The translations under genes were made by a program, and so were the position numbers. Below, piece after piece: positions 1 to 7,549 of a DNA stretch of 15,069 nt (positions within the stretch are counted from its first letter, which is position 1; the number at the start of each line of letters is the position of its first letter). Source of the stretch: CAYJGN01 sp964369635 (GTDB lineage Bacteria; Bacillota; Clostridia; Oscillospirales; Ruminococcaceae); the NCBI GenBank assembly GCA_964369635.1, contig CAYJGN010000045.1:1-15069 (forward strand), written 5' to 3'. The notes below the pieces were generated by a model. It searched no databases and was not told the DNA's origin. It saw only the letters and a program-made list of their open reading frames with translations.

Positions 1-1
1 G

Positions 2-376
2 TTTTTCTTTAATAGAAAAGAGGTTAAGGATCACGGTGAAGGCGGCGTATTAGTTGGATACACACCAAAAGATGGCGACCGTATAATTATCATTGAAGAT
101 GTTATAACGGCAGGCACCGCAATAAGAGAGGTTGTACCTATACTTCAAAGTTGCGGGAATGTTACCATTCCACATATGTTTATCACTGTTAATAGATGCG
201 AGATAGGACAAAACAGCGATAAAACTGCTGTTGATGAAGTATTTCATGAGTTTGGCATAAAAGTTCATTCGATAGTTGATGTCAGGGATATTCGAGAATA
301 TTTAAAAGACAGCCCCGAGTTTTCAAAATATCTACCACTTATGGATAGCTATATGGAGAAATATTGCGTAGTTTAA
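2..376 (+). CDS. pyrE: Orotate phosphoribosyltransferase, C-terminal part (5' end outside window)
   Basis: Pyrimidine biosynthesis enzyme that joins orotate to PRPP to give orotidine 5'-phosphate; cytoplasmic. The frame is open from base 2 to the TAA at 374-376 (124 residues), with no start inside the window. It begins in the flexible catalytic loop (NRKEVKDHGEGG, with the Lys and His that contact PRPP). About 20 residues later comes the PRPP-binding signature IIIEDVITAGTAIRE. The tail ends YMEKYCVV, matching the length and ending of the roughly 210-220 residue enterobacterial/clostridial form rather than the Bacillus form. An ATG at 176 lies well inside the conserved fold and is not a real start. 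A terminator follows 31 bp downstream, so the gene ends its transcription unit and is not co-transcribed with the opposing glycan operon. Confidence 0.93.
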   Translation, partial: FFFNRKEVKDHGEGGVLVGYTPKDGDRIIIIEDVITAGTAIREVVPILQSCGNVTIPHMFITVNRCEIGQNSDKTAVDEVFHEFGIKVHSIVDVRDIREYLKDSPEFSKYLPLMDSYMEKYCVV

Positions 377-407
377 TCTGTTCTATTTCTATTAAATTAA
401 TATGATT

Positions 408-441
408 AAAAGCTGATAGCAAACCTGCTACCAGCTTTTTT
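408..441 (+). terminator. Rho-independent terminator after pyrE, possibly bidirectional
   Basis: A 13-bp stem (408-420 with 427-439) has one A/C mismatch and a 6-base loop, and is followed by a T run on the + strand. On the - strand the stem is followed by a shorter TTTT, so it may also stop the converging glycan operon that ends at 506. Confidence 0.85.
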
Positions 442-505
442 AATTGGCAAAAATATAGGGCGCTCTATTATCTGCAGATAACAATCTAACTACAAATAAA
501 AATAC

Positions 506-1288
506 CTATTTATCCCAAACCATCCAAGGCGCTTTTTTCTCTTTTATATACCATTCGAGTGCATTTTTATCCCTTTGAGTATCCATGCACTGCCAAAAAT
601 CAAAATGCTTATATGCTCCAAGTCTGCCTTCATTGGTAATTCGCTCTAATGGGTTTCTCTCAAATATTGTATCATCGCCATCTATATAGTCAAAAACTAA
701 AGGACTTGCAATCATAAATCCGCCGTTTATCCAGTTGCTGTCCTCTGTTGCTTTTTCCCGAAAGCCAATAACAGCATTTTTTGTTTCGTCAAGGTCTAAT
801 ATGCCGTATCGCCCACTTGGTCTTATTGTTGTTAGCGTAACTATATTATTAGAATCTTTATGCATTTTTTCAAGCTCTTTCAAATCAACATTGCTAACTC
901 CGTCACCATAAGTTAGCATAAATGGTTCATCCCCGATATAATTCGCAATTTTTTTAATTCTACCACCTGTTTGCGTGTGAAGACCGGTATCCACTATAGT
1001 TACCTTCCAAGGTTCAGAAACATTATTATGAATAGTCATGTCACCATTATTTCTAAAATCAAATGTAACATCTGAGCCATGTAAATAATAGTTTGCAAAA
1101 TAATCTTTTATCATAAAACCCTTATAACCGCAGCAGATAATAAAGTCATTGAAACCAAAATGCGAGTAATATTTCATAATATGCCAAAGAATTGGCCGCT
1201 CCCCTATCTCAATCATTGGTTTTGGACGCAGATGACTCTCTTCTGAAATCCTTGTACCAAGTCCTCCTGCGAGTATTACAACTTTCAT
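506..1288 (-). CDS. rfbF: Glucose-1-phosphate cytidylyltransferase
   Basis: Makes CDP-glucose from glucose 1-phosphate and CTP, the entry step to CDP-linked deoxysugars; cytoplasmic. The 260 residues match the usual length of about 257. The nucleotidyltransferase signature AGGLGTR is at residues 7-13 and RPKPMIEIG at 21-29, the latter holding the conserved Lys. A metal-binding YGDG is at 127-130. The run HIMKYYSHFGFNDFIICCGY is typical of RfbF rather than of the dTDP-glucose enzyme RmlA. A GGGAG ribosome site precedes the ATG. It is the last gene of the operon, 50 bp after the phosphatase-superfamily gene. The partner CDP-glucose 4,6-dehydratase (rfbG) is not recognisable in this window, so the consumer of CDP-glucose must lie elsewhere or be unusual. 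The same product is also called DdhA. Confidence 0.92.
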   Translation of the reverse strand: MKVVILAGGLGTRISEESHLRPKPMIEIGERPILWHIMKYYSHFGFNDFIICCGYKGFMIKDYFANYYLHGSDVTFDFRNNGDMTIHNNVSEPWKVTIVDTGLHTQTGGRIKKIANYIGDEPFMLTYGDGVSNVDLKELEKMHKDSNNIVTLTTIRPSGRYGILDLDETKNAVIGFREKATEDSNWINGGFMIASPLVFDYIDGDDTIFERNPLERITNEGRLGAYKHFDFWQCMDTQRDKNALEWYIKEKKAPWMVWDK

Positions 1289-1338
1289 ATAACTTCTCCC
1301 TAAATTTATTTATACTATTATGTTAACGCACTTTTTAA

Positions 1339-3153
1339 CTACAAGTATGTAAAATCATTTTTAGGCAGTTCACCACTCCAACCTTCTGCGTGTTTTAAAA
1401 GCGTCTTTTCAACAGATGATTTTAGTTCACTATCAAAGATTTCCTCTTCGCCATTTTGTATATCAAAACACCTTACTTTTTCAGCGCTGTCGATAACAAG
1501 TTTATATCTATCGTTCACCGCCAAATAAAATCCATTTAATATCTCAAACTTTTTCTTATATTCCATCTCTTTACGAATCACCGGATCGTAAAACTTAAAA
1601 TGTCCAACCTCAGCTACTTGGTTTTTAGGAACAGAAATTTCACCTGTTTCAAGCAATTCTTGCACTAAGCCAAACAATCCCTTGGTGGAATAGACATCAT
1701 CAATAAGCATTTTTTTAATACCTCCACCTTGAATAATAAGTGGCACATGAATCGCATCTGAATGAAACCCCATCTTTGTAACTTTATCCACTTCAAAAAA
1801 GAATTCTTCTAAACATGTTGAATGATCGGCAAAAACAATCTTATATGCTGAGCTTGAAAGCATTGAGCAATAAAAATTCATTTGCTTATCAAGATAGCTT
1901 AAACACTCCTTATATCTTATATTTAATAACCTCTGTTTTTCCTCTGCATCGCCAGTGACAGTAAAGTGAAAATCGGTATAGGAAGCATCAAAGTCACCTG
2001 ACAAAAAAGGATAATGGGTTTCCGATAGAAGATGCGCTAAGCTGATCTGCACTTTTTCTGATAATGCCAAATCGGTTATCGTAGACCAAAGCGTCTTTGT
2101 TGAGCTATCGCTGATACCTCTTTTATCAAAAAAACTGCTTTTTTCATAGAAATTTCGCACCCAAACATAATTGATACTTCCAAAATATCCATTAAATTCA
2201 ATATCATTTTCTTTTGCGTATTCCACAAGCGGAAAGTCGACTTTTGTATGTTCATCACTGTTATAAACTGCGTTTAGCTCTTCCATCGTCAGCTGGGTGA
2301 ACATACCAAGCAACGATTCTCTTGTGTGAACAGACGGCGAATAAGCCTTTGTGAAAACTATAGATTTCTCCCGAACTTTGTTTAGAAGTGGCATAAGCTC
2401 TTTATTTGATGCATGCCTCTCACCTAAAGTATCGCACAGTATCATCATAACATCTTTTGTTTTTCTCGAAGACAGTTTTTCTCTTATTTCATCGAGAAGA
2501 TTTTCCAGGAGCTTTTTAAGCTCTTCATATTTAAAAGCACCATATTCCAAAATTAAAATATCAATATATTTAAATGCTGATATAAAATCTCGATTAACAA
2601 GATATATGTATACCAATTCTTCTAAGTGTTTTTTCTTTGTATCATTGCAGTTCTCTATATTATATTTATACTTTAAATCAAAAGTCTGTAGCTCAAACGA
2701 CCATAACCCAAACCATAAGCTCTTTTCACAAAAAGAATATTTGTTTATATGAAAATTGCTAATTAAAATATCATCTCGTAATTTTGCTATATCATTAGCT
2801 ATATTATCTGCAAATTCTATGGCTGTTATAATAACAGTTTTAATCTCGCTATCTTTTTTCAAAGTTTCTGGAGACACCACCAAAATACCCTCAATCTCGG
2901 CCCCCCAAAGCTGACTATTGCTATCAACTATATATTTGAGGTTTTCCGTTTTGAATTTATCTTTTTGAGATAAAATATAGCTTGCAGCTCTACCTGCCGC
3001 CCAGTAAGCCCACTTGCCATTGCTTTCAGCTGCATTAATCGCTGCTATGGCGCGATTTTCAAAATATTCTATGTTGTAAAGCTCACATGCACTACAATAA
3101 TTATCTATTAGTCTTTGAAGCTTTTTATCAAACTCATTTTCTCTGCTAATCAT
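1339..3153 (-). CDS. Fusion of Rossmann-like domain and alkaline-phosphatase-superfamily (sulfatase-like) domain
   Basis: Large 604-residue protein of unknown exact role. Residues about 46-130 look like a Rossmann-type nucleotide or sugar-sensing domain: YWAAGRAASYIL, then VDSN, then GILVVSPETL, then KTVIIT. Residues about 165-230 are helical and TPR-like. From 233 on it resembles sulfatases and phosphoglycerol/phosphoethanolamine transferases: MMILCDTLGE with metal-ligand candidate D241, a SPSVHTRES stretch with candidate nucleophile T277 or S280, ADHST (D443, H444), and FHSDAIHVPLII (H464, H469). No signal peptide or membrane segment is visible, unlike LtaS- or EptA-type enzymes, so it probably acts in the cytoplasm. 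AAGGAG lies 5 bp before the ATG. The glycan-operon context suggests transfer or removal of a phosphate, sulfate or phospho-alcohol group on a sugar intermediate. The substrate is inferred only. Confidence 0.75.
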   Translation of the reverse strand: MISRENEFDKKLQRLIDNYCSACELYNIEYFENRAIAAINAAESNGKWAYWAAGRAASYILSQKDKFKTENLKYIVDSNSQLWGAEIEGILVVSPETLKKDSEIKTVIITAIEFADNIANDIAKLRDDILISNFHINKYSFCEKSLWFGLWSFELQTFDLKYKYNIENCNDTKKKHLEELVYIYLVNRDFISAFKYIDILILEYGAFKYEELKKLLENLLDEIREKLSSRKTKDVMMILCDTLGERHASNKELMPLLNKVREKSIVFTKAYSPSVHTRESLLGMFTQLTMEELNAVYNSDEHTKVDFPLVEYAKENDIEFNGYFGSINYVWVRNFYEKSSFFDKRGISDSSTKTLWSTITDLALSEKVQISLAHLLSETHYPFLSGDFDASYTDFHFTVTGDAEEKQRLLNIRYKECLSYLDKQMNFYCSMLSSSAYKIVFADHSTCLEEFFFEVDKVTKMGFHSDAIHVPLIIQGGGIKKMLIDDVYSTKGLFGLVQELLETGEISVPKNQVAEVGHFKFYDPVIRKEMEYKKKFEILNGFYLAVNDRYKLVIDSAEKVRCFDIQNGEEEIFDSELKSSVEKTLLKHAEGWSGELPKNDFTYL

Positions 3154-3177
3154 CTTAACTCCTTGTTTGTAATAATT

Positions 3178-4104
3178 TTATAATTTGTGAAATACTTCTC
3201 TTTCGGCGGGTGTTAGAAAATGCGAGGTGAAAACTTTATCTCTATCTCTAATAAGGGTATCTTTCATAACCGATATAGCTTCATCGCAATCCACTAAAAC
3301 ACCATTATTATACCTATTTACCATACTGAGCATATAAGAATAAACAGAATATTCTATTCGTTTTGCAGCTTCTGGCACTCTTTCTAAAAGATATTTTGTT
3401 CTCTCATTAAAAGCGTCCAGATACTCAAATAGAAGCTCGTTGCTGTAATTATTACTTTCTATGTAACCAGAATAATTGTTTTTGTGCTTAAGAAAATAAT
3501 ACTTTGGCATTCCACTGACATGCGTTTTCTCTGAATTTGCAAATAATTTATATATTGTTCGAACGTCGTCAAGAAATGTATCCTCAGGATACCGAACCTC
3601 TTCAAAAAGATGATTTTTAAAGAGCTTACAAGGATTTGCTGAATTATATTTTTCTCTCTTCAAAAGCTCTTCTATACCCTCTTTTTTGTCAAAAACATAT
3701 TCGCCATCAAATATATAATATGGGCGCAATTCTCCATCAAAATCGTTATAACACCCACAGATAGATATATCAGCATCTTCTTTTTTAGCATTATTAAAGA
3801 GAAAACCCATCATATCATCATCAAAGTAGTCGTCATCATCAATGAAAGTTAAATATCGACCTGTCGCAGCATCTATCCCAGCATTTCTTCCAACGCCTAT
3901 ATTGCCAGGTTTTATTTTAATATGTTTAATTTCTGGAAACTTCTCTTTATATTCAAGGCAAACTTTATCTGTCTGCTCATCAATTGATTTATTAATAAGG
4001 ATAAATTCAAAGTCAACATCCTTTTGCGCCATAGCTGATTCTATTGCTCTTCTCATCAAAATAGGTCTGTTTCGAGCAAGCATAATTATGCTAACATCTT
4101 TCAC
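3178..4104 (-). CDS. Family 2 glycosyltransferase (GT-A fold)
   Basis: Cytoplasmic GT2 of 308 residues, expected to move a sugar from a nucleotide donor onto a lipid-linked or protein acceptor. It opens with VSIIMLARNRP (residues 4-14), has the GNIGVGRNAGIDAATGRYLTF stretch (68-88), and an acidic DDDDYFDDD donor/metal motif at 89-97. A later LDDVRTIY supplies the usual acidic base region. The typical DDGSTD after strand 2 is replaced by INKSIDEQ (37-44), so one uridine-contacting Asp is missing. The start is GTG at 4104-4102: its G is the last base of the upstream TAG stop (TAGTG), and GGAGG sits 7 bp before it inside the upstream gene. This implies translational coupling. No membrane segments are visible. 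Donor and acceptor are unknown. Confidence 0.88.
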   Translation of the reverse strand: MKDVSIIMLARNRPILMRRAIESAMAQKDVDFEFILINKSIDEQTDKVCLEYKEKFPEIKHIKIKPGNIGVGRNAGIDAATGRYLTFIDDDDYFDDDMMGFLFNNAKKEDADISICGCYNDFDGELRPYYIFDGEYVFDKKEGIEELLKREKYNSANPCKLFKNHLFEEVRYPEDTFLDDVRTIYKLFANSEKTHVSGMPKYYFLKHKNNYSGYIESNNYSNELLFEYLDAFNERTKYLLERVPEAAKRIEYSVYSYMLSMVNRYNNGVLVDCDEAISVMKDTLIRDRDKVFTSHFLTPAEREVFHKL

Positions 4105-5189
4105 TATCTACCCTCCGAAAACTGAAGATAATCTAAATATCTTTTAACACCATCTTTAATCGACATTGCTGGATAGTAATTTAGAATTCTGCTCGCCTTA
4201 GTTATATCAGGACATCTTCTCTGTGGATTATCGGTTAAATAATGCGGGTCCGAGTGCACTTTATATGTTATTTCACCGTTATAATTAAAATGCAGAATAC
4301 CTATTTCTTTATATATTTCAGCTAAACTTGCGACAGTCATCTCATCTTTGTCCATACCGATATTAAATATATCGTAACTGTCGTGCAAAATGGCTTTTAT
4401 TGTAGCAATTGTTGTATCTGTAACGTAGCAAAATGTTCTTGTAGCAAGGCCGTTACTAAAAATCTCTATATCTTCGCTGTTTAAAATATTCTTAGCAAAA
4501 TCGGCAACAACTCGTTTGTCATTCGAGCGCAAACCAGGTCCATAGCTATTAAACGGCCGAACGACTCTTACTGGGAAATTATACTCATTTGCATAGCAAT
4601 AGCAAAGGGTTTCCCCAAATCTTTTAGATTCATCGTAACAAGCTCGTGGTCCTGATGTGTTGCAGTTTCCAAAGTAGCTCTCAGGTGTTGGAACCATACT
4701 CGCCACTGGGTCGCCATAAATCTCACTTGTTGAATAGAACAAAAGTCCCAAAATATCTTTGTTTTTATAAAAATCAAGTAGATTGCGAAGTCCCAATACA
4801 TCAGCATCAATAGTCTCTATAGGGTGAAGGCGATAGTATACTGGTGAAGCCAATGAAGCCATATGAAAAATAAGCTCTGCATCCGCCGCAAAAGAAAGAT
4901 CAATATCAACAACATCTCCCTCAACTATTTCAAATATCTCGTTTTTAGAAATTTCATCAACAAACTTAGGCCTACCAAAGATATAGTTGTCTAAACAATA
5001 AACCTTCGTTATACCAAGCTCATCATGATGATTATTGAAAAATTGGCAAAGCATATAACCAAGTGAGCCTGCAAAACCAGTTATAAGAATCTTCTTACCA
5101 TATAATCTGTCGATATATTTCTGCTCTAATTCCTTAAATATCGCAGAGGTATCCTCAAATATAAGCTCTTTAAGATTGTTGTATCCCAT
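4104..5189 (-). CDS. Extended SDR, UDP-glucuronate decarboxylase (UDP-xylose synthase)-like
   Basis: NAD-dependent short-chain dehydrogenase of the nucleotide-sugar type, 361 residues. After an extra N-terminal segment of about 30 residues comes the NAD-binding GFAGSLG (38-44). LASPVYYRLHPIET (113-126), TSEIYGDP (154-161), GPRACYDESKR (180-190, with Y185 and K189 as the YxxxK pair) and NPQRRCPDITKA near the C terminus closely follow UDP-xylose synthase rather than RmlB, whose equivalent region reads AAESHVDRS. E156 corresponds to the glutamate used in decarboxylation. It follows the UDP-glucose dehydrogenase gene by 18 bp, so the pair would convert UDP-glucose to UDP-glucuronate to UDP-xylose. 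An AAGGGG ribosome site precedes the ATG. Because rfbF is in the same operon, use of a CDP-sugar cannot be excluded. Confidence 0.8.
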   Translation of the reverse strand: MGYNNLKELIFEDTSAIFKELEQKYIDRLYGKKILITGFAGSLGYMLCQFFNNHHDELGITKVYCLDNYIFGRPKFVDEISKNEIFEIVEGDVVDIDLSFAADAELIFHMASLASPVYYRLHPIETIDADVLGLRNLLDFYKNKDILGLLFYSTSEIYGDPVASMVPTPESYFGNCNTSGPRACYDESKRFGETLCYCYANEYNFPVRVVRPFNSYGPGLRSNDKRVVADFAKNILNSEDIEIFSNGLATRTFCYVTDTTIATIKAILHDSYDIFNIGMDKDEMTVASLAEIYKEIGILHFNYNGEITYKVHSDPHYLTDNPQRRCPDITKASRILNYYPAMSIKDGVKRYLDYLQFSEGR

Positions 5190-5207
5190 AATTTCCCCTT
5201 TTATAAA

Positions 5208-6457
5208 TCAATCGAGAAGATATCGCCCATCAATCACAATTTTCCCTGTAAAGTCATACCCCTTGAACTCTTTCCAGCCTGTTAGAATAGCGACTGTATC
5301 AACTTTTGACAATAGCTCATCTGCTGTCTCACAGTAAATAATATCAAGGTTATGCTCATTGTTAAACGCGGCATTTGCCATTGGGTCATAGGCAAAAACT
5401 TCAATACCACAAGCTATTAATTTTTCTATTATTATTTTCGTCGGAGTATTTCGAACATCATCGCTTTCAGCTTTAAAGGAAAGTCCGAAAATTCCAACTT
5501 TTTTATTAGTCGCTGCTGCAATAATTTTATCTGCAATATGGGAGCTTATCAAACTATTAGTTTGAAGCACTTCCTTTAGCAGTTTGGAGTTGTACCCATT
5601 ATTTTCGGCACAACCGATTAATGCTTGCGTATCTTTTGGCAAACAGTACCCGCCAAATCCACAGCCGGGATATACATAACTTGCCATATTAACAGCTGGA
5701 CTTCCCCACCGCTTGTCCATATGTAGGGTATCAAATGCCTTTTTAATATCTATATCACCAATACTATCGGCAATCATTGAAAGTTCGTTTGAAAAACTTA
5801 TCATAGTTGCCAAAAGTGTATTCGAGCTGTATTTAATAAACTCCGCTGTATTTGCACTGACTAATATTACAGGCGCATTGAAAGGTTTGTATGTTTCTAT
5901 AAGATCATCTGCGCAATTCTCACAAACGCCACCTATTACAATTCTATCGGGATTAACAAAATCTTCCCAAGACTTCCCTTCTCGTAAAAACTCAGGATTA
6001 CTGCAAAGCTTAACATCAACCCCAACTTTAAATCCCTTTTCATCACAAATCGAAGCAACAAAATCTGATGTAGTTTTCGGTGGTACAGTTGATTTTATGA
6101 CGATGGTAAATGGCGCACTATCTTTTTTGCTATCAAGTATTTCAATAACAGCATTCTTTAAATATGATAAGTCAGCTTTACCGTTATCATCGCATGGCGT
6201 TCCAACGCAGATAAAAATTATGTTGGAAGCGCTTATAGCTTCAAAGCTAACATCCGTGATTATGAAGTTTTTTTTGTTGTATTTTAACAGAGCTTCTAAG
6301 AGTCCCGGTTCAAAAAAAGGAATCTCATTTGCTTTTAAAGCCTCTCTTCTCTTGCTGTCTTTCTCAATCCCATAAACTTTAGAATTTGTTTTCTCACAAA
6401 AGCCAAGTGCTGTTGTAAGTCCTACAAAACCAAGCCCCATANNNNNNNNNNACTCAT
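5208..6457 (-). CDS. ugd: UDP-glucose 6-dehydrogenase (N terminus broken by an N gap)
   Basis: Oxidises UDP-glucose to UDP-glucuronate using two NAD. Visible signatures are GLGFVGL (NAD-binding glycine motif), ICVGTP, VIKSTVPP, CSNPEFLREG, and the catalytic-cysteine motif GCGFGGYCLPKD. The C-terminal domain holds VGIFGLSFKAESDDVRNTP and YDPMAN. The family normally has five or so residues before GLGFVGL, so the ATG at 6440-6438 is too late. A good start, ATG at 6457-6455 with AAGGAG 5 bp upstream, lies just beyond the 10-N gap (6442-6451) but is out of frame by the written gap length. The real gap must be 2 mod 3 in length, for example 11 or 14 bases. The gene sits 13 bp after the FkbM gene and 18 bp before the UXS-like gene. 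GDP-mannose dehydrogenase is the main alternative but less likely next to a UXS-like partner. Confidence 0.88.
6442..6451. other. Assembly gap of 10 N at the start of ugd
   Basis: Ten unknown bases. Flanking coding signals (start with ribosome site at 6457, glycine motif from 6440) are in different frames across exactly ten bases, so the run is a placeholder, not a measured length. Confidence 0.95.
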
Positions 6458-6470
6458 CGCAACTCCTTAT

Positions 6471-7538
6471 TCATGATTTTGGCGGTATAGCATAGAGAAC
6501 GAGTTCGTTTGGTCCAACACTATGCATACGTATGTATAATTTATAGTCCGGTGCAAGTTCTAAAATGCAGTTTGGGATATCTAAAATATCTGATGGCTTG
6601 TGGTAAATGCAAATTGCAAGCTTCGGCTTTTGCGTTTTAATTATATTGCTCGCACCAATAAGAGCATTGAGCTCGGACCCTTCAATATCCATCTTTATAT
6701 ATGTAACTCTTTTATCACCGAGTATATTATCAAGAGAATCAACTAAAACTTCGCAATCCCCAGTATCTGAAATTGCAGCATCTCTGCCACCTGTGCTATT
6801 AAATGAAAGTGTTGCCTTCTCGTTCCAAAGACCTAAATTGAATATCTGATAATTATCAAGTTTGTTCTTTTCTAAATTTTCTATAGAACGCTCATAGCTC
6901 TCATTATCTGGCTCAAAAAGATAAATTTTTTCATAATTTTGTCCGCATTTTTCTGCAAATAAAAGTGAACTTTCTCCATCTAAAACACCTACATCAATAA
7001 AAACCTCATTCTCATAAAATTCAACAAATGGCTCAAAATATTGTATTCCAAGCTCTTTTAAAATATTATTTGTCAAAATTCTTTCATTCGCAACTTTATT
7101 ATCACGTAGGAATTTGTATATTTCATCGTGAAATTGAGTTGATGCTATAAAAACATTGGCATCTGTGTAATTATTAAGCAAATCGTCAGGAGAGATAACA
7201 GGCTTACCACAATAATTTTTAATTTCTCTGTAATTTCTGTCACAAAAAACCACATCTGCCCTATCAAATCTATACCGATTATATATGAGTTCACCGTAAA
7301 CTTTTGCACCATAGATTACCCATCTTTTCTTTAAGTCGATTTCAGATCCATTTTTATAGAATTCACCGTCTGAAAGTAAAGAATTATTTTCATCATACCT
7401 GCTTGGAAAACTATATTTTATTATGCTTTCAAGGTCTTTTTTGTTATCTGTTAAATTGTATCGTAATCTTTGTAAAAAAAGTTCTTTTGATTTTTCATCA
7501 GCTAAACTATCAAATATTCGTTTAACTTTATAAAACAT
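6471..7538 (-). CDS. FkbM-family methyltransferase with N-terminal Rossmann-like domain
   Basis: Putative SAM-dependent sugar O-methyltransferase, 355 residues, cytoplasmic. The C-terminal half has the FkbM pattern: VFIDVGVLDGESSLLFAEKC (SAM-binding motif I), IYLFEPDNESYE, then YIKMDIEGSELNALIGA and KPKLAICIYHKPSDI. The N-terminal part holds a second nucleotide-binding-like unit, WVIYGAKVYGELIY, then VVFCDRN, then GKPVISPDDLL, then NVFIAST, similar to the one in the phosphatase-superfamily protein of this operon. The start chosen is ATG at 7538-7536 with GGAG 5 bp upstream; an in-frame TTG at 7553 lies upstream of that ribosome site and overlaps the previous stop codon. Gaps are 11 bp to the preceding GT2 gene and 13 bp to ugd. 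It probably caps or decorates the glycan. The methylated position is unknown. Confidence 0.87.
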   Translation of the reverse strand: MFYKVKRIFDSLADEKSKELFLQRLRYNLTDNKKDLESIIKYSFPSRYDENNSLLSDGEFYKNGSEIDLKKRWVIYGAKVYGELIYNRYRFDRADVVFCDRNYREIKNYCGKPVISPDDLLNNYTDANVFIASTQFHDEIYKFLRDNKVANERILTNNILKELGIQYFEPFVEFYENEVFIDVGVLDGESSLLFAEKCGQNYEKIYLFEPDNESYERSIENLEKNKLDNYQIFNLGLWNEKATLSFNSTGGRDAAISDTGDCEVLVDSLDNILGDKRVTYIKMDIEGSELNALIGASNIIKTQKPKLAICIYHKPSDILDIPNCILELAPDYKLYIRMHSVGPNELVLYAIPPKS

Positions 7539-7549
7539 TATCTCTCCAA

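Noticed and set aside
377..505. Hidden small gene or RNA between pyrE and rfbF
   Set aside because: Apart from the terminator and a short palindrome, nothing with a start, ribosome site or RNA-like fold is visible.
2351..2752. 133-residue + strand ORF
   Set aside because: Antisense to the phosphatase-superfamily gene, with no ribosome site or recognisable family.
5713..6375. 220-residue + strand open frame
   Set aside because: It lies wholly antisense to the ugd gene, whose family motifs are clear, and its product is low-complexity Ser/Leu/Ile-rich without recognisable domains.
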